Assembly: GCF_018866325.1 (NCBI RefSeq)
Contig: NZ_CP076457.1
Coordinates: 682,001-746,000, forward strand
Source: Streptomyces sp. YPW6
GTDB taxonomy: Bacteria; Actinomycetota; Actinomycetes; Streptomycetales; Streptomycetaceae
Reading direction: 5' to 3'
DNA length: 64,000 nucleotides
A model generated the notes under the pieces. The model saw only the letters and a program-made list of their open reading frames with translations. It was not told where the DNA came from and made no database searches. A program made the translations under genes and the position numbers. This document shows positions 55,168-63,840 of the stretch, one piece after another (position 1 is the first letter of the stretch; every line of letters starts with the position of its first letter).

Positions 55168-56187
55168 TCAGCGGCCCCCTTGCTGCCGGGGTGGCATGCA
55201 TCCGGTCGCCGGGGCGGTGCCGGCGGGAAGGTAGTTCTTGGGCACGACGCCGCAGACGTAGTTGTCGAACCAGCGCCCGCTGCCGAGGGTGTTGCCCACG
55301 AGCCGGCTGTAGGAGCCGGTCGTGGCGAGGACCTTGTCCAGGCTCTTGCGGTTCTTCACCAGGACGGCGGTGACGCGGCTGAGGGAGGCCAGGGTGGGCC
55401 CGAGCTGCTGGTCGTTGTCCTTGACGAGTCCGGTGAGCTGGGTCCCGAGGTCGCGGGTTCCCCTGAGCAGCAGATGGATGGCGTCGCGGCGGGCCTGGAT
55501 CTCGCCGAGGAGCAGGTTGCCGTCCTCCAGGAGCGTTTCGAAGCTGCTCTTCTTCCCTTCGAGGGTCCTGGTCAGCTTCTTGCTGCTGCTGAGCAGGGTG
55601 GCGAGCTGGGCGTCGCGTTCGGAGACCGTACGGGAGAGGGCGGAGAGCCCGTCGGCGGCGCTGCGGACGTGGGGCGGGGAGTCCTTGAAGGTGGCGGAGA
55701 TCGTCTCGAAGCTCTTGGCGAGCTGGTCGGTGTCGATCGCGTCGATGGTCTCGCCGAGTCCGTTGAACGCCTGGGTGACGTCGTACGGGGACGTGGTGCG
55801 GCTCGCGGTGATGCGGGAGCCGGGGTCCTGCGGTGCGTCGCCGAGGGGGTCGACGGCGAGGTACTTCTCGCCGAGCAGGGTCTTGATGGCGATGCCCACG
55901 GTGGAGGAGTCGCCGATCCAGGCGTCCTTGACCCGGAAGTCGACCCGGACCTTCGCGCCGTCGAGCACGACGCCGGTGACCTCGCCGACCTTCACTCCGG
56001 CGATGCGCACCTCGTCGCCGTCGTCGAGTCCGGCGGATTCGGTGAAGTCGGCGCTGTAGGCGGTGCCGTGGTCGACGAAGGGCAGGGAGTCGGCGCGCCA
56101 GGCGGTGAGCCCGACGAGGGCCAGGACCAGGAGACCGACGAGGGCGACGGCGACCGGGTTGCGTTCCCGGACGGGGGTGATTCTCAT
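55168..56187 (-). CDS. mceC: MceC, Mce-family substrate-binding protein
   Basis: 339 residues. Membrane anchor at about 10-30 (NPVAVALVGLLVLALVGLTAW), MCE domain at about 40-120 (YSADFTESAGLDDGDEVRIAGV, VGIAIKTLLGEKYLAV), helical region, and a C-terminal segment with two cysteines (WFDNYVCGVVPKNYLP). The ATG at 56187 overlaps the mceB stop (ATGA); longer frames are other genes read out of phase. Confidence 0.94.
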   Translation of the reverse strand: MRITPVRERNPVAVALVGLLVLALVGLTAWRADSLPFVDHGTAYSADFTESAGLDDGDEVRIAGVKVGEVTGVVLDGAKVRVDFRVKDAWIGDSSTVGIAIKTLLGEKYLAVDPLGDAPQDPGSRITASRTTSPYDVTQAFNGLGETIDAIDTDQLAKSFETISATFKDSPPHVRSAADGLSALSRTVSERDAQLATLLSSSKKLTRTLEGKKSSFETLLEDGNLLLGEIQARRDAIHLLLRGTRDLGTQLTGLVKDNDQQLGPTLASLSRVTAVLVKNRKSLDKVLATTGSYSRLVGNTLGSGRWFDNYVCGVVPKNYLPAGTAPATGCMPPRQQGGR

Positions 56188-57215
56188 GCCAGGCACCTCG
56201 GTTGGGTGATCGCGATGCCGGTGGGCGGCGTGCTGCCGTCGTCGTGGGTGACGCCGCTGACCTTCGCTTCGCAGAGGTAGAGGTTGAGCCACGATCCGTA
56301 GGACGTCAGCCGGCTGATCGCCGCCATCTTGGCCGGGGTCTTCTGGAGGAAGTTCTCGATCTGCGGCGTGCCCTTCTCCAGTTGGCCGCTCAGGCGGCCG
56401 AGTTGGCGGATGTCGTCCTTGAGGGGCTTCCGGCCGTCCTGGAAGAGGTCGGCGGTGACGGTGGTGAGCGCGCCCATCGCCGTGATGGCCTCGCCGAGCG
56501 GCTTGCGGTCGCCGGAGAATCCGGTGACGAGCTTCTGGAGGGTGACGACGAGGTCGTCGAATCCCTCCTCGCGGTCGTTGACCGTCTTGAGGACCGTGTT
56601 GAGGTTCGTGATCACCTCGCCGATCACCTTGTCCTTCGCCGCGACGGTCGTGGTGAGCGAGCCGACATGGCGCAGGATGCTGTCGACGGTGCCGCCCTCG
56701 CCCTGGAGTACCTGGACGATGGAGCCGGCGAGCTGGTTGACGTCGGGCGGTGACAGTCCTTCGAAAAGGGGCTGGAAGCCGTTGAAGAGCTGGGTGAGGT
56801 CGAGGGCCGGGGTGGTACGGGAGAGCGGGATCGTGGCCCCGGGCGCGAAGGTCCTGCCGACGGGTCCGGTGCCCCGGTCGAGGTCGACGTACCGCTGTCC
56901 GACCATGTTGAGGTATTTGATGGACGCCGTCACCGAGGCGGGGAGGTCCCGTCCCTTGCGCACGGCGAAGGCGACCTCGGCGACGCGCCGGTCGGCGACC
57001 CGCACGGATTCGACCTGGCCGACCTTGACCCCGGCGATGCGGACGCTGTCGCCGGGGATGAGGCCGGTGGCGTCGCTGAACCGCGCCTTGTACGTGGTGG
57101 TGTCGCCGACGCCTTCGTTGGCGATGGAGAGACCGAGGACGGTGGTGGCCAGCACGGTGACGACGATGAAGACGAGGGACTTGGTGACAGGTCCCGCGAG
57201 CGAGCGGCGTTTCAC
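56184..57215 (-). CDS. mceB: MceB, Mce-family substrate-binding protein
   Basis: 343 residues. Membrane anchor at about 8-30 (VTKSLVFIVVTVLATTVLGL), MCE domain at about 40-120 (YKARFSDATGLIPGDSVRIAGV, IKYLNMVGQRYVDL), helical tube part (LGEAITAMGALTTVTADL), and C-terminal cysteines (WLNLYLCEAKV, TQPRCLA). The GTG start overlaps the mceA stop by 4 nt. Second MCE gene of the operon. Confidence 0.95.
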   Translation of the reverse strand: MKRRSLAGPVTKSLVFIVVTVLATTVLGLSIANEGVGDTTTYKARFSDATGLIPGDSVRIAGVKVGQVESVRVADRRVAEVAFAVRKGRDLPASVTASIKYLNMVGQRYVDLDRGTGPVGRTFAPGATIPLSRTTPALDLTQLFNGFQPLFEGLSPPDVNQLAGSIVQVLQGEGGTVDSILRHVGSLTTTVAAKDKVIGEVITNLNTVLKTVNDREEGFDDLVVTLQKLVTGFSGDRKPLGEAITAMGALTTVTADLFQDGRKPLKDDIRQLGRLSGQLEKGTPQIENFLQKTPAKMAAISRLTSYGSWLNLYLCEAKVSGVTHDDGSTPPTGIAITQPRCLA

Positions 57216-58510
57216 TTGAGTTTCACCTCCGTACCGCGGAAGGCCGGTCCGATGAGCACGCTGCTCCAGTCGGGCAGATCCCCCGGCCGGACCTTCAGCG
57301 AGGGGGCGACCAGTTCGTTCACGAGCTGGGACTCCTGGGGCGAGTTGGGCAGGCCGAGCGCGGTGCCGTTGCCGTCGTCGGGATCGGCCCCGGTTGCCGG
57401 GGGCGCGGTGACGTCGGCGGCCCGGCGGGTGTCGGCGGTCGGGGCGTGCTTGCCGACGTACGGCACCGAGTAGCACTTCGGGCCGCCCGTGGCGTTGTAG
57501 ACCGGCGCGTCCCGGCCGGGAACGTATTTGCCCTTCGAGGGAACGGACTTGACCGACACGTGCAGCCCCGGCTCGTCGGTTCCCTTGCCGAGCGCCTTGT
57601 CCATGGCGGGCACGAATCCGGCCAGGGTGCGCAGGGTGCAGGGGAACGAATCCGCGTATTCGGCGAGGAGTTCGAGGGAGGGGCGGCTCGCGGCGGAGAG
57701 CCGGATGAGGTTGTCCTTGTTCTCCCGCAGGAAGGAGGTGACGTCCTGCGCGGCGGCCGTGGTGGTGCCGTGGAGAGCGGAGAGCCGCGCCTCCTCGTCG
57801 GCGAGGGTGGAGCTGGTGACCGTGGCGTCCCGCAGCGCGTCGAGGACGTCCGGCGCGGCGTCCGCGTACAGCGTGCTCACCTTGACGAGTTCCTTGATGT
57901 CGGCGTTGAGAGTGGGGAGTTGGGGGTTGAACTTCTCCAGGTGCTGATCCAGCGTGGTCAGCGTCTCGCCGAGGCGCTCGCCCCGCCCCTCCAGCGCCCG
58001 GGAGACGGCGTTGAGGGTGGCGGAGAGCTTCTCCGGCTTCACGGCGGTCAGCAGCGGCAGGACGTTGTCGAGGACCTGCTCCAGCTCGATGGCGTTGCTG
58101 GAGCGGTCCTGCGGGATGACGGCCCCGGCCCGCAGGGTGGCGGCCGCGGGGATACGGGGCGGGACCAGGGCGACGAACCGGGCGCCGAAGAGGGTGGTCG
58201 GCAGCATCTGGGCGGTGACGTCGGCGGGGATCCGGCCGAGCTTCTCGCGGTCGATGGCCAGGGTGAGGCGGGCGCCGTCTCCGTCGGTGGCGATGGAGCG
58301 GACCTGCCCGATGACGACGCCTCGGAGCTTCACGTCGGCGTTGGTGTGCATCTCGTTGCCGACGGATCCGGTGCGGACGGTGACCGTGGCGTCGTCGGTG
58401 AAGTCCTTCTCGTACACGGAGACGGAGACCCACACCAGGACGGCGGGCACCAGCAGGAAGGCGACTCCGGCCAGGCGGCGGCGGATCGTGCGGGTGCTGG
58501 ATGTACGCAT
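57212..58510 (-). CDS. mceA: MceA, Mce-family substrate-binding protein
   Basis: 432 residues, the longest Mce of the set. Membrane anchor at about 12-31 (LAGVAFLLVPAVLVWVSV), MCE domain at about 40-120 (VTVRTGSVGNEMHTNADVKL, TTLFGARFVALVPP), then a helical region and a CUP1-like C-terminal part (FPCTLRTLAGFVPAM, KCYSVPYVGKH) found in actinobacterial MceA proteins. The ATG overlaps the YrbE stop by one base (TGATG). First substrate-binding gene of the operon. Confidence 0.95.
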   Translation of the reverse strand: MRTSSTRTIRRRLAGVAFLLVPAVLVWVSVSVYEKDFTDDATVTVRTGSVGNEMHTNADVKLRGVVIGQVRSIATDGDGARLTLAIDREKLGRIPADVTAQMLPTTLFGARFVALVPPRIPAAATLRAGAVIPQDRSSNAIELEQVLDNVLPLLTAVKPEKLSATLNAVSRALEGRGERLGETLTTLDQHLEKFNPQLPTLNADIKELVKVSTLYADAAPDVLDALRDATVTSSTLADEEARLSALHGTTTAAAQDVTSFLRENKDNLIRLSAASRPSLELLAEYADSFPCTLRTLAGFVPAMDKALGKGTDEPGLHVSVKSVPSKGKYVPGRDAPVYNATGGPKCYSVPYVGKHAPTADTRRAADVTAPPATGADPDDGNGTALGLPNSPQESQLVNELVAPSLKVRPGDLPDWSSVLIGPAFRGTEVKLK

Positions 58511-59313
58511 CAGCCGGCCACCTTCACGGTCGTCGTGGCGCCCCAGATGGCGAGGGAGAGGAAGAAGTCGGTGACGCTGATGAGCACGATGGCGTTGCGC
58601 ACCGAGCGGCCGACCGCCACCCCCACGCCGGCCGGTCCGCCGGTGGCGTGGAAGCCGTAGTAGCAGTGGGCGAGGATCACCAGCACACTGAAGATCAGCA
58701 CTTTGAGGACCGACAGCAGGACGTCCTGCGGGGAGAGGAAGAGCTGGAAGTAGTGGTCGTAGGTGCCCGCCGACTGGCCGTTGAAGAAGATCGTGATCCA
58801 GCGGGAGGCGACGTACGAGGAGAGGAGCCCGATCGCGTACAGCGGGATGATCGCGACGACTCCGGCGATGATCCGGGTGGTGACGAGGTAGGGCATGGAG
58901 CGGACGCCCATGGCCTCCAGGGCATCGACCTCCTCGTTGATCCGCATCGCGCCCAGCTGGGCGGTGAAGCCAGCGCCGACGGTGGCGGAGAGGGCGAGCC
59001 CAGCGACGAGGGGGGCGATCTCCCGGGTGTTGAAGTAGGCGGAGACGAACCCGGTGAACGCTGACGTGCCGATCTGGTTGAGGGCCGCGTACCCCTGGAG
59101 TCCGACGACCGTGCCGGTGAACAGGGTCATGGCGATCATCACGCCGATGGTGCCGCCGATGACGCCGAGACCGCCGCTGCCGAAGGCGACCTCGGCCAGC
59201 AGCCGTTGCACCTCGCGCAGATAGCGGCGCAGGGTACGCGGGATCCAGACGAGCGCCCTTACGTAGAAGGTGAGTTGGTCGCCCGCCCGGTCGAGCCGGT
59301 TCAGTATCGCCAT
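58510..59313 (-). CDS. YrbE/MlaE-family permease B
   Basis: 267 residues, five or six membrane helices, MlaE/permease fold: VIGGTIGVMIAMTLFTGTVVGLQ, FVSAYFNTREIAPLVAGLALSATVGAGFTAQLG, MRINEEVDALEAMGVRSM (coupling helix contacting the ATPase, with the conserved EExDALE-type stretch), and VLKVLIFSVLVILAHCYYGFHATGGPAGVGVAVG. Forms the membrane core of the Mce importer with the partner permease encoded just upstream (3-nt gap). Confidence 0.95.
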   Translation of the reverse strand: MAILNRLDRAGDQLTFYVRALVWIPRTLRRYLREVQRLLAEVAFGSGGLGVIGGTIGVMIAMTLFTGTVVGLQGYAALNQIGTSAFTGFVSAYFNTREIAPLVAGLALSATVGAGFTAQLGAMRINEEVDALEAMGVRSMPYLVTTRIIAGVVAIIPLYAIGLLSSYVASRWITIFFNGQSAGTYDHYFQLFLSPQDVLLSVLKVLIFSVLVILAHCYYGFHATGGPAGVGVAVGRSVRNAIVLISVTDFFLSLAIWGATTTVKVAG

Positions 59314-59316
59314 CGG

Positions 59317-60174
59317 TCAGCTCCCCTTCGCGGGGACGATCTGGAGGTAGATCGCCGTGAGGACCATGTTCACGAAGAACAGCAGCATGAAGGTGATGAC
59401 GACGGACTGGTTGACCGCGTCGCCGACTCCCTTGGGGCCGCCCCGGGGATGGAGGCCCCGATAGGCGGCGACGATGCCCGCGATGAAGCCGAAGACGAGT
59501 GCCTTGAACTCGCTGATGTAGAGGTCGGGCAGCTGGGCGAGGGCGGAGAAGCTCGAAAGGTAGGCGCCCGGGGTGCCGTCCTGCATGATCACGTTGAAGA
59601 AGTAGCCGCCGAGCGTGCCGACCACCGAGATCAGCCCGTTGAGCAGCACGGCGACGAGCATGGTGGCGAGCACCCGGGGGACGACGAGGCGCTGCACGGG
59701 CGAGACCCCCATGACCTCCATCGCGTCGAGCTCCTCGCGGATCTTGCGGGAGCCGAGGTCGGCGCAGATCGCGGATCCGGCGGCGCCGGAGATCAGCAGC
59801 GCGACGATGAGCGGGCTCGCCTGCTGGATCACCGCGAGGACGCTGGCGCCGCCGGTGAAGGACTGGGCGCCGAGCTGCTGGGTGAGGGAGCCCACCTGGA
59901 GGGCGATGACCGCGCCGAACGGGATGGAGACGAGGGCGGCGGGGAGGATGGTGACGCTCGCGACGAACCAGAACTGCTCGATGAACTCCCGCACCTGGAA
60001 GGGCCGGCGGAAGATGGCGCGGGCCACGGCGACCGCGAGCGCGAACAGCTTCCCGGTCTCGCGGAGCGGGGCCAGCAGTCGGGAGGGGCGGCGCCGGCCG
60101 GGGGCCTTCGGGGAGGTGGCCGGCGGGGATTCCTCGGGCGGCTCGGGCGGCCGCACCGGCATCGGGGCGGTCAC
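59317..60174 (-). CDS. YrbE/MlaE-family permease A
   Basis: 285 residues with a 50-residue Pro-rich cytoplasmic N-terminus, then the MlaE-type helices. VTILPAALVSIPFGAVIALQ, PLIVALLISGAAGSAICADLG, RKIREELDAMEVMGVSPVQRLV (ATPase-contacting helix) and FGFIAGIVAAYRGLHPRGGPKGVGDAV are readable. Heterodimer partner of permease B. The GTG start overlaps the ATPase stop by 4 nt, so the first two proteins of the importer are translationally coupled. Confidence 0.95.
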   Translation of the reverse strand: MTAPMPVRPPEPPEESPPATSPKAPGRRRPSRLLAPLRETGKLFALAVAVARAIFRRPFQVREFIEQFWFVASVTILPAALVSIPFGAVIALQVGSLTQQLGAQSFTGGASVLAVIQQASPLIVALLISGAAGSAICADLGSRKIREELDAMEVMGVSPVQRLVVPRVLATMLVAVLLNGLISVVGTLGGYFFNVIMQDGTPGAYLSSFSALAQLPDLYISEFKALVFGFIAGIVAAYRGLHPRGGPKGVGDAVNQSVVITFMLLFFVNMVLTAIYLQIVPAKGS

Positions 60175-61157
60175 GCGCGCGCACCTCCGGCGGCCGGGGC
60201 GTAGCTGTCGAGGATCGCCGTACGGGCGGCCTCCGGCAGCTGGCCCATCATCGACATGACCCGCTCCCGGCGGCGCAGCGCTCCCTGGCGTACGGGCATC
60301 CCGGGCGAGGGCTCCAGCTGGGGGACGACGGTGCGGGGGCCGGTGGGCAGCGGGACGGTGTCGGCCAGCTGTTCGGCGGCGAGGGTGGCGGCGTCCTTCT
60401 CCTCGGACATGCCGATGGGTCCTTCGCGGCGTCCGGCCAGGAACTGCGAGACGACCGGGGTGTCGCTGGTGAGCAGCACCTCGCGGGGGCCGAAGGTGAC
60501 GAGGTTGCGGCAGAACAGCATGCCCATGTTGTCGGGGACGGTCGCGGCGATGTCGAGGTTGTGGGTGACGATCAGCATCGTCGCGTCGATCTGCGCGTTG
60601 AGGTCGATCAGGAGCTGCGAGAGATAGGCCGTGCGGACCGGGTCGAGGCCGGAGTCCGGTTCGTCGCAGAGGATGATCTGGGGGTCCAGGACGAGGGCGC
60701 GGGCGAGGCCGGCCCGCTTGCGCATCCCGCCGGATATCTCCCCCGGCAGCTTTCCCTCGGCGCCGAGGAGCCCGACGACGTCGATGCGTTCCATCACGAT
60801 GCGACGGATCTCGGATTCCTTCTTGCGGGTGTGTTCGCGCAGCGGGAAGGCGATGTTGTCGAAGAGGGACATCGAGCCGAAAAGGGCTCCGTCCTGGAAC
60901 ATGAGACCGAAGAGCTTCCGGGTCTCCATGATGTCGCGCTCCGGGCTGTTCACCATGTCGACGCCGTCGATGAGGACACGTCCCTGTTCGGGTTTCAGGA
61001 GCCCGATGATGGATTTCAGGAAGACGGTCTTTCCGGTTCCGGAAGGACCGAGCATGACGCTCACTTCACCGGCGGGCAGGGTGAGGCTGACGTCCTGCCA
61101 GATGTTCTGTTTGCCGAAGGATTTCGTGAGGCCCTCGACGACTACTTCGATTCCCAT
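60171..61157 (-). CDS. Mce transporter ATPase (MlaF/Mkl-type)
   Basis: 328 residues. ABC ATPase: Walker A MLGPSGTGKTVFLKS, Q-loop FGLMFQDGALFGSMS, signature SGGMRKRAGLARALVL, Walker B IILCDEPDSGLDPVR and switch VTHNLDI. About 75 extra residues follow the ATPase core, as in actinobacterial Mkl/MceG proteins, where the tail helps stabilise the complex. In mycobacteria the ATPase is encoded away from the mce operons; here it heads the operon. The ATG at 61157 is set by GAGGGAGGG just upstream. Promoter expected in the 633-bp gap to the right. Confidence 0.95.
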   Translation of the reverse strand: MGIEVVVEGLTKSFGKQNIWQDVSLTLPAGEVSVMLGPSGTGKTVFLKSIIGLLKPEQGRVLIDGVDMVNSPERDIMETRKLFGLMFQDGALFGSMSLFDNIAFPLREHTRKKESEIRRIVMERIDVVGLLGAEGKLPGEISGGMRKRAGLARALVLDPQIILCDEPDSGLDPVRTAYLSQLLIDLNAQIDATMLIVTHNLDIAATVPDNMGMLFCRNLVTFGPREVLLTSDTPVVSQFLAGRREGPIGMSEEKDAATLAAEQLADTVPLPTGPRTVVPQLEPSPGMPVRQGALRRRERVMSMMGQLPEAARTAILDSYAPAAGGARA

Positions 61158-61332
61158 CGACCCTCCCTCGAAGTGGCGGTGAACGTTTTCATCAGTTGAC
61201 GCTCCGGCTCTGGGAAGGGGCGATGACGGCTCGTCACACATGCACCAGGGGGCGCACGCTATGTCCGCCGAAACCGCGAGGGCAAGCCGTTGAACAGCGG
61301 ATTTCGACGAACCGGGCGTGCCGATCGGGTCA

Positions 61333-61351
61333 CTTGTCACGGGGTGACAAG
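61333..61351. promoter_or_regulatory. Perfect 19-bp inverted repeat upstream of the mce operon
   Basis: CTTGTCACGGGGTGACAAG: 8-bp arms around GGG, centred 185 bp upstream of the ATPase start. Another CTTGTC is at about 61364. Candidate operator; both arms also contain TTGTCA, which could serve as a -35 element. Confidence 0.55.
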
Positions 61352-61715
61352 GCCGGCTCCCCGCCTTGTCGACATCTGCGCAAACGCCTGGGCGTTCGAC
61401 CCAGGGCGGCCCGGCAGCGGAGCGGAGCGAACCGGGGCCGCACCTGCCCGGGGAGCAGGTACGCAGGCGTTTCCGATCGGCACATCTGGGACGCTACGGG
61501 CCGGTAACCTGACTTCGCAATACTGGGTACAGATTTTCCTCGGCAAGAATTCACGAGGTGCCGAGAATTGTCTTCGGGTGAGTAATCGCGCTGCCAAACC
61601 TGTCGGATGATGAGGAAGCCGGGTATCGGGCCAGGTGCGGGGCCGGCGCGGCTCCGCCCAGTCCGGGAAGGGTTCGGTGCGCCTCGGCCCGGGTCCGGTC
61701 CGGGGGTCAGGAAAG

Positions 61716-61749
61716 GAGCCCTTCCGGTCCCGGGGAACCGGAAGGGCTC
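61716..61749 (-). terminator. Terminator hairpin after the DUF6801-type gene
   Basis: GAGCCCTTCCGGT (61716-61728) and ACCGGAAGGGCTC (61737-61749) form a perfect 13-bp stem with an 8-nt loop, 41 bp past the stop at 61791. Confidence 0.8.
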
Positions 61750-61790
61750 GGATGCCTCTCAGCTGTCGGCGGCGCACGGGCCGCCGGTGC

Positions 61791-63338
61791 TCACCGCTCG
61801 GGCTCCGGCTTCCTGGGCGGGCAGTCGGGGCCCTCCGGGTTCGTGGCCACGCACAGGGGGGCCTGGGTCATCTTGGTGTAGTTGTCGGCCTTCTTTCCCG
61901 GGCTGGAGATGGCCGAGGTGAAGATCGGGTCGAGATCCTCGGTGGTACCGCACCCCTCGAACGGCGGGATGTGGGCGTACCCGGTCAGGCTGCCGCCGTA
62001 CGCCACCAGATAGCCGGCCGGGGGATAGCTCTGGCCGTACCCCTTCAGCACCTGCTCGAAGGGGCGCGCCGTGCGGCAGTCGGGTCCCACGTCCAGGGGC
62101 ACGCCGTTCACCTCGACGTCGGAGAGCCGCATGACGAGCCGGGCCGTGACCGTGGTCTCCTCCGGGTAGGTCGGCGTGTTGGTGACCGTGTGGGTGTGGA
62201 TCGCGGCCGGGGGGCCCACCTGCTCCAGCGTCATGGTGGCGGTGGTCGGCATGAACCCGTAGCTGAGGAACGTGGCCTTCGTCGGGGGGAGTTGGCGCTT
62301 CCCCTCGTAGTCGAAGTCCACCTCGGAGCTGACGTCGACGGTGGAGGCGCAGGAGTCGTTGATGTAGCGCTTGTTGAGCACCACCTTCATGAACGCGGGC
62401 CCCAGTGCCGCCGCGCCGTCCAGCTTGGCGGCGTTCGCGTAGCCGGCCGCGTAGGTCTCGGCGGTGGTCATGACCCACTCGGGCGGGATCTCGATCGGGC
62501 AGCTGCCCGGGTCGTCCTCCAGGGCTTCGCGCCGCTTCTCGGTGAGGGCGTCGATCCTCTCCCGTGCGGTGGGCGGCAGCCCCTCGGCCGGTCGGGCGGG
62601 GGGCGGCTCCGGTGCGGAGTCGCTCTCGCCGGGCCGGGGTGCCGGGGACGTGGGGTCCTGGTCACCGCGGATCGCGATGGCAGCCAGTTCCGGCTCCTGG
62701 CCGGGGGCCGGGGTACAGGCGACGTCGAGTCCCGGTGGCGTCGTCGGCTCACCGGCCCCGGTGAGCGAGGTCAGCGCCAGGGCGAGCGCGCCGGGGGTGA
62801 GCGTCGCGCGTCCGGGGCTGCCGAAGGCGACGGTCGGTACGTCCCCGGTAGCGGTGAGGGTCAGTCCGGCTTGGCCCTCGTCCTCGCCCTGGCCTTCACC
62901 CCCGTCCGCGCCTTCGCCCGCGTCTGCGCCCGCCGTGGGCAGCTCCGCCGGCGGGGCGGTCAGGTCCTGCCAGGAGGCGTCCGCGGACGTGTCGCCGACG
63001 CTGTTGCGTACGGTGAGCCGCGCGACCGCCGACAGGGTGGCGGCGTCCAGGCCGGCGAACCGGGCGAGCGCCGTCGGCGGCAGGGTCACCTCGACCGCCA
63101 CCTGACCGGGGCGGACCTCCTCGCCAGTACGGGCCGAGGTGGGGAGCACCGCCGAGACGACGACGTCCACCTCCTCGGGCCCGGAGGGGAAGGGACAGTC
63201 GTAGCGGAGGGCGACCTCCGACTTCTGTTCCGCGGCGGCCGATTCGGCGCTGGGTACGAGGGCGGTGGCGACGACGAGCGCCCCGCCCACGGCCCAGTGG
63301 ATCGGTCGTCTCGCTGCGGCGCGTGCATCGACGGTCAT
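61791..63338 (-). CDS. Secreted DUF6801-type protein
   Basis: 515 residues. Signal peptide at about 1-36 (RRPIHWAVGGALVVATALVPSAESAAAEQ region). An N-terminal beta-rich domain (about 37-135: VALRYDCPFPSG, VDVVVSAVLPTSARTGEEV, VAVEVTLPPTALARFAGLDA) resembles DUF6801. A Glu/Gly/Pro-rich linker (about 135-290) precedes a second beta-rich domain (about 300-500) with several cysteines (NDSCASTVDVSSEVDFDYEG, DVGPDCRTARPFEQ, PFEGCGTTEDLDPIF). Function unknown; the export signal and mce neighbourhood suggest the cell envelope. The ATG at 63338 follows GAAGGA by 10 nt and directly precedes the signal peptide. Confidence 0.75.
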   Translation of the reverse strand: MTVDARAAARRPIHWAVGGALVVATALVPSAESAAAEQKSEVALRYDCPFPSGPEEVDVVVSAVLPTSARTGEEVRPGQVAVEVTLPPTALARFAGLDAATLSAVARLTVRNSVGDTSADASWQDLTAPPAELPTAGADAGEGADGGEGQGEDEGQAGLTLTATGDVPTVAFGSPGRATLTPGALALALTSLTGAGEPTTPPGLDVACTPAPGQEPELAAIAIRGDQDPTSPAPRPGESDSAPEPPPARPAEGLPPTARERIDALTEKRREALEDDPGSCPIEIPPEWVMTTAETYAAGYANAAKLDGAAALGPAFMKVVLNKRYINDSCASTVDVSSEVDFDYEGKRQLPPTKATFLSYGFMPTTATMTLEQVGPPAAIHTHTVTNTPTYPEETTVTARLVMRLSDVEVNGVPLDVGPDCRTARPFEQVLKGYGQSYPPAGYLVAYGGSLTGYAHIPPFEGCGTTEDLDPIFTSAISSPGKKADNYTKMTQAPLCVATNPEGPDCPPRKPEPER

Positions 63339-63443
63339 ACGGATGTGTCCTTCCGGCGCGCGTGGGCCCGGGAGCGGTCGGCCGCGGAGCGGGCCCGGAG
63401 TGCGGCGGCGGCTCTGCGGGCGGCGGCCGGGCGGGCCGCGGGC

Positions 63444-63549
63444 GGGCTTCGGGGCGGGGACGTGTGTCGGGGCGGGGAGGGGCTTCGGGGCGGGAGTGGA
63501 TGCCGGGACGGGGATGGGCTTCGGGCGGGAGTGGACGCCGGGGCGGGAG
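63444..63549. repeat. 36-bp tandem repeat, 3 copies
   Basis: Copies at 63444-63479, 63480-63515 and 63516-63549 (34 bp), each starting GGGCTTCGGG. They lie about 100-210 bp upstream of the DUF6801-type start. Confidence 0.88.
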
Positions 63550-63773
63550 CGGAGTGAGGACGGCCCGGACCCTGCCGGAAGCAGGGGCGAGCGGGACCTC
63601 GGCCGCGCTCCGGCCTGCTGCGGCCGGACCCCGGACGGGCCCGCCGACGGGTACGGTACGCACGCCGACGGCCCTCTGGGAAGGTCCGGGCTCCCGCTCG
63701 GATCACCGTCGCGCGGACTTTGGCAGCGGGTGACAATCCGCTGCCGCGCCTCTTGTCGGCGGGTGCGTGAAAG

Positions 63774-63808
63774 CGTGCCCGGCCGTCGGGTGCGCACGGC
63801 CGGGCACG
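63774..63808 (-). terminator. Terminator hairpin of the right-edge gene
   Basis: CGTGCCCGGCCGT (63774-63786) and ACGGCCGGGCACG (63796-63808): perfect 13-bp stem, 9-nt loop, 32 bp past the stop at 63841. Confidence 0.8.
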
Positions 63809-63840
63809 GCGTTCAGACGCGCTGCGTCATCGGCGCGTTA

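Larger units (their letters stand above)
61158..61790. other. 633-bp region upstream of the mce operon
   Basis: No convincing gene. It contains the perfect dyad at 61333-61351, a 7-bp dyad CTCGGCA (61539-61545)/TGCCGAG (61559-61565) in a locally AT-richer stretch, and the terminator at 61716-61749. Probable site of the mce promoter and its control. Confidence 0.6.
63339..63840. other. 502-bp intergenic region
   Basis: Holds a 36-bp tandem repeat (63444-63549) and a terminator (63774-63808). The leftward frame stays open through the repeat as Pro/Arg-rich sequence, but it lies upstream of a clear signal peptide and is judged non-coding. Confidence 0.6.
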
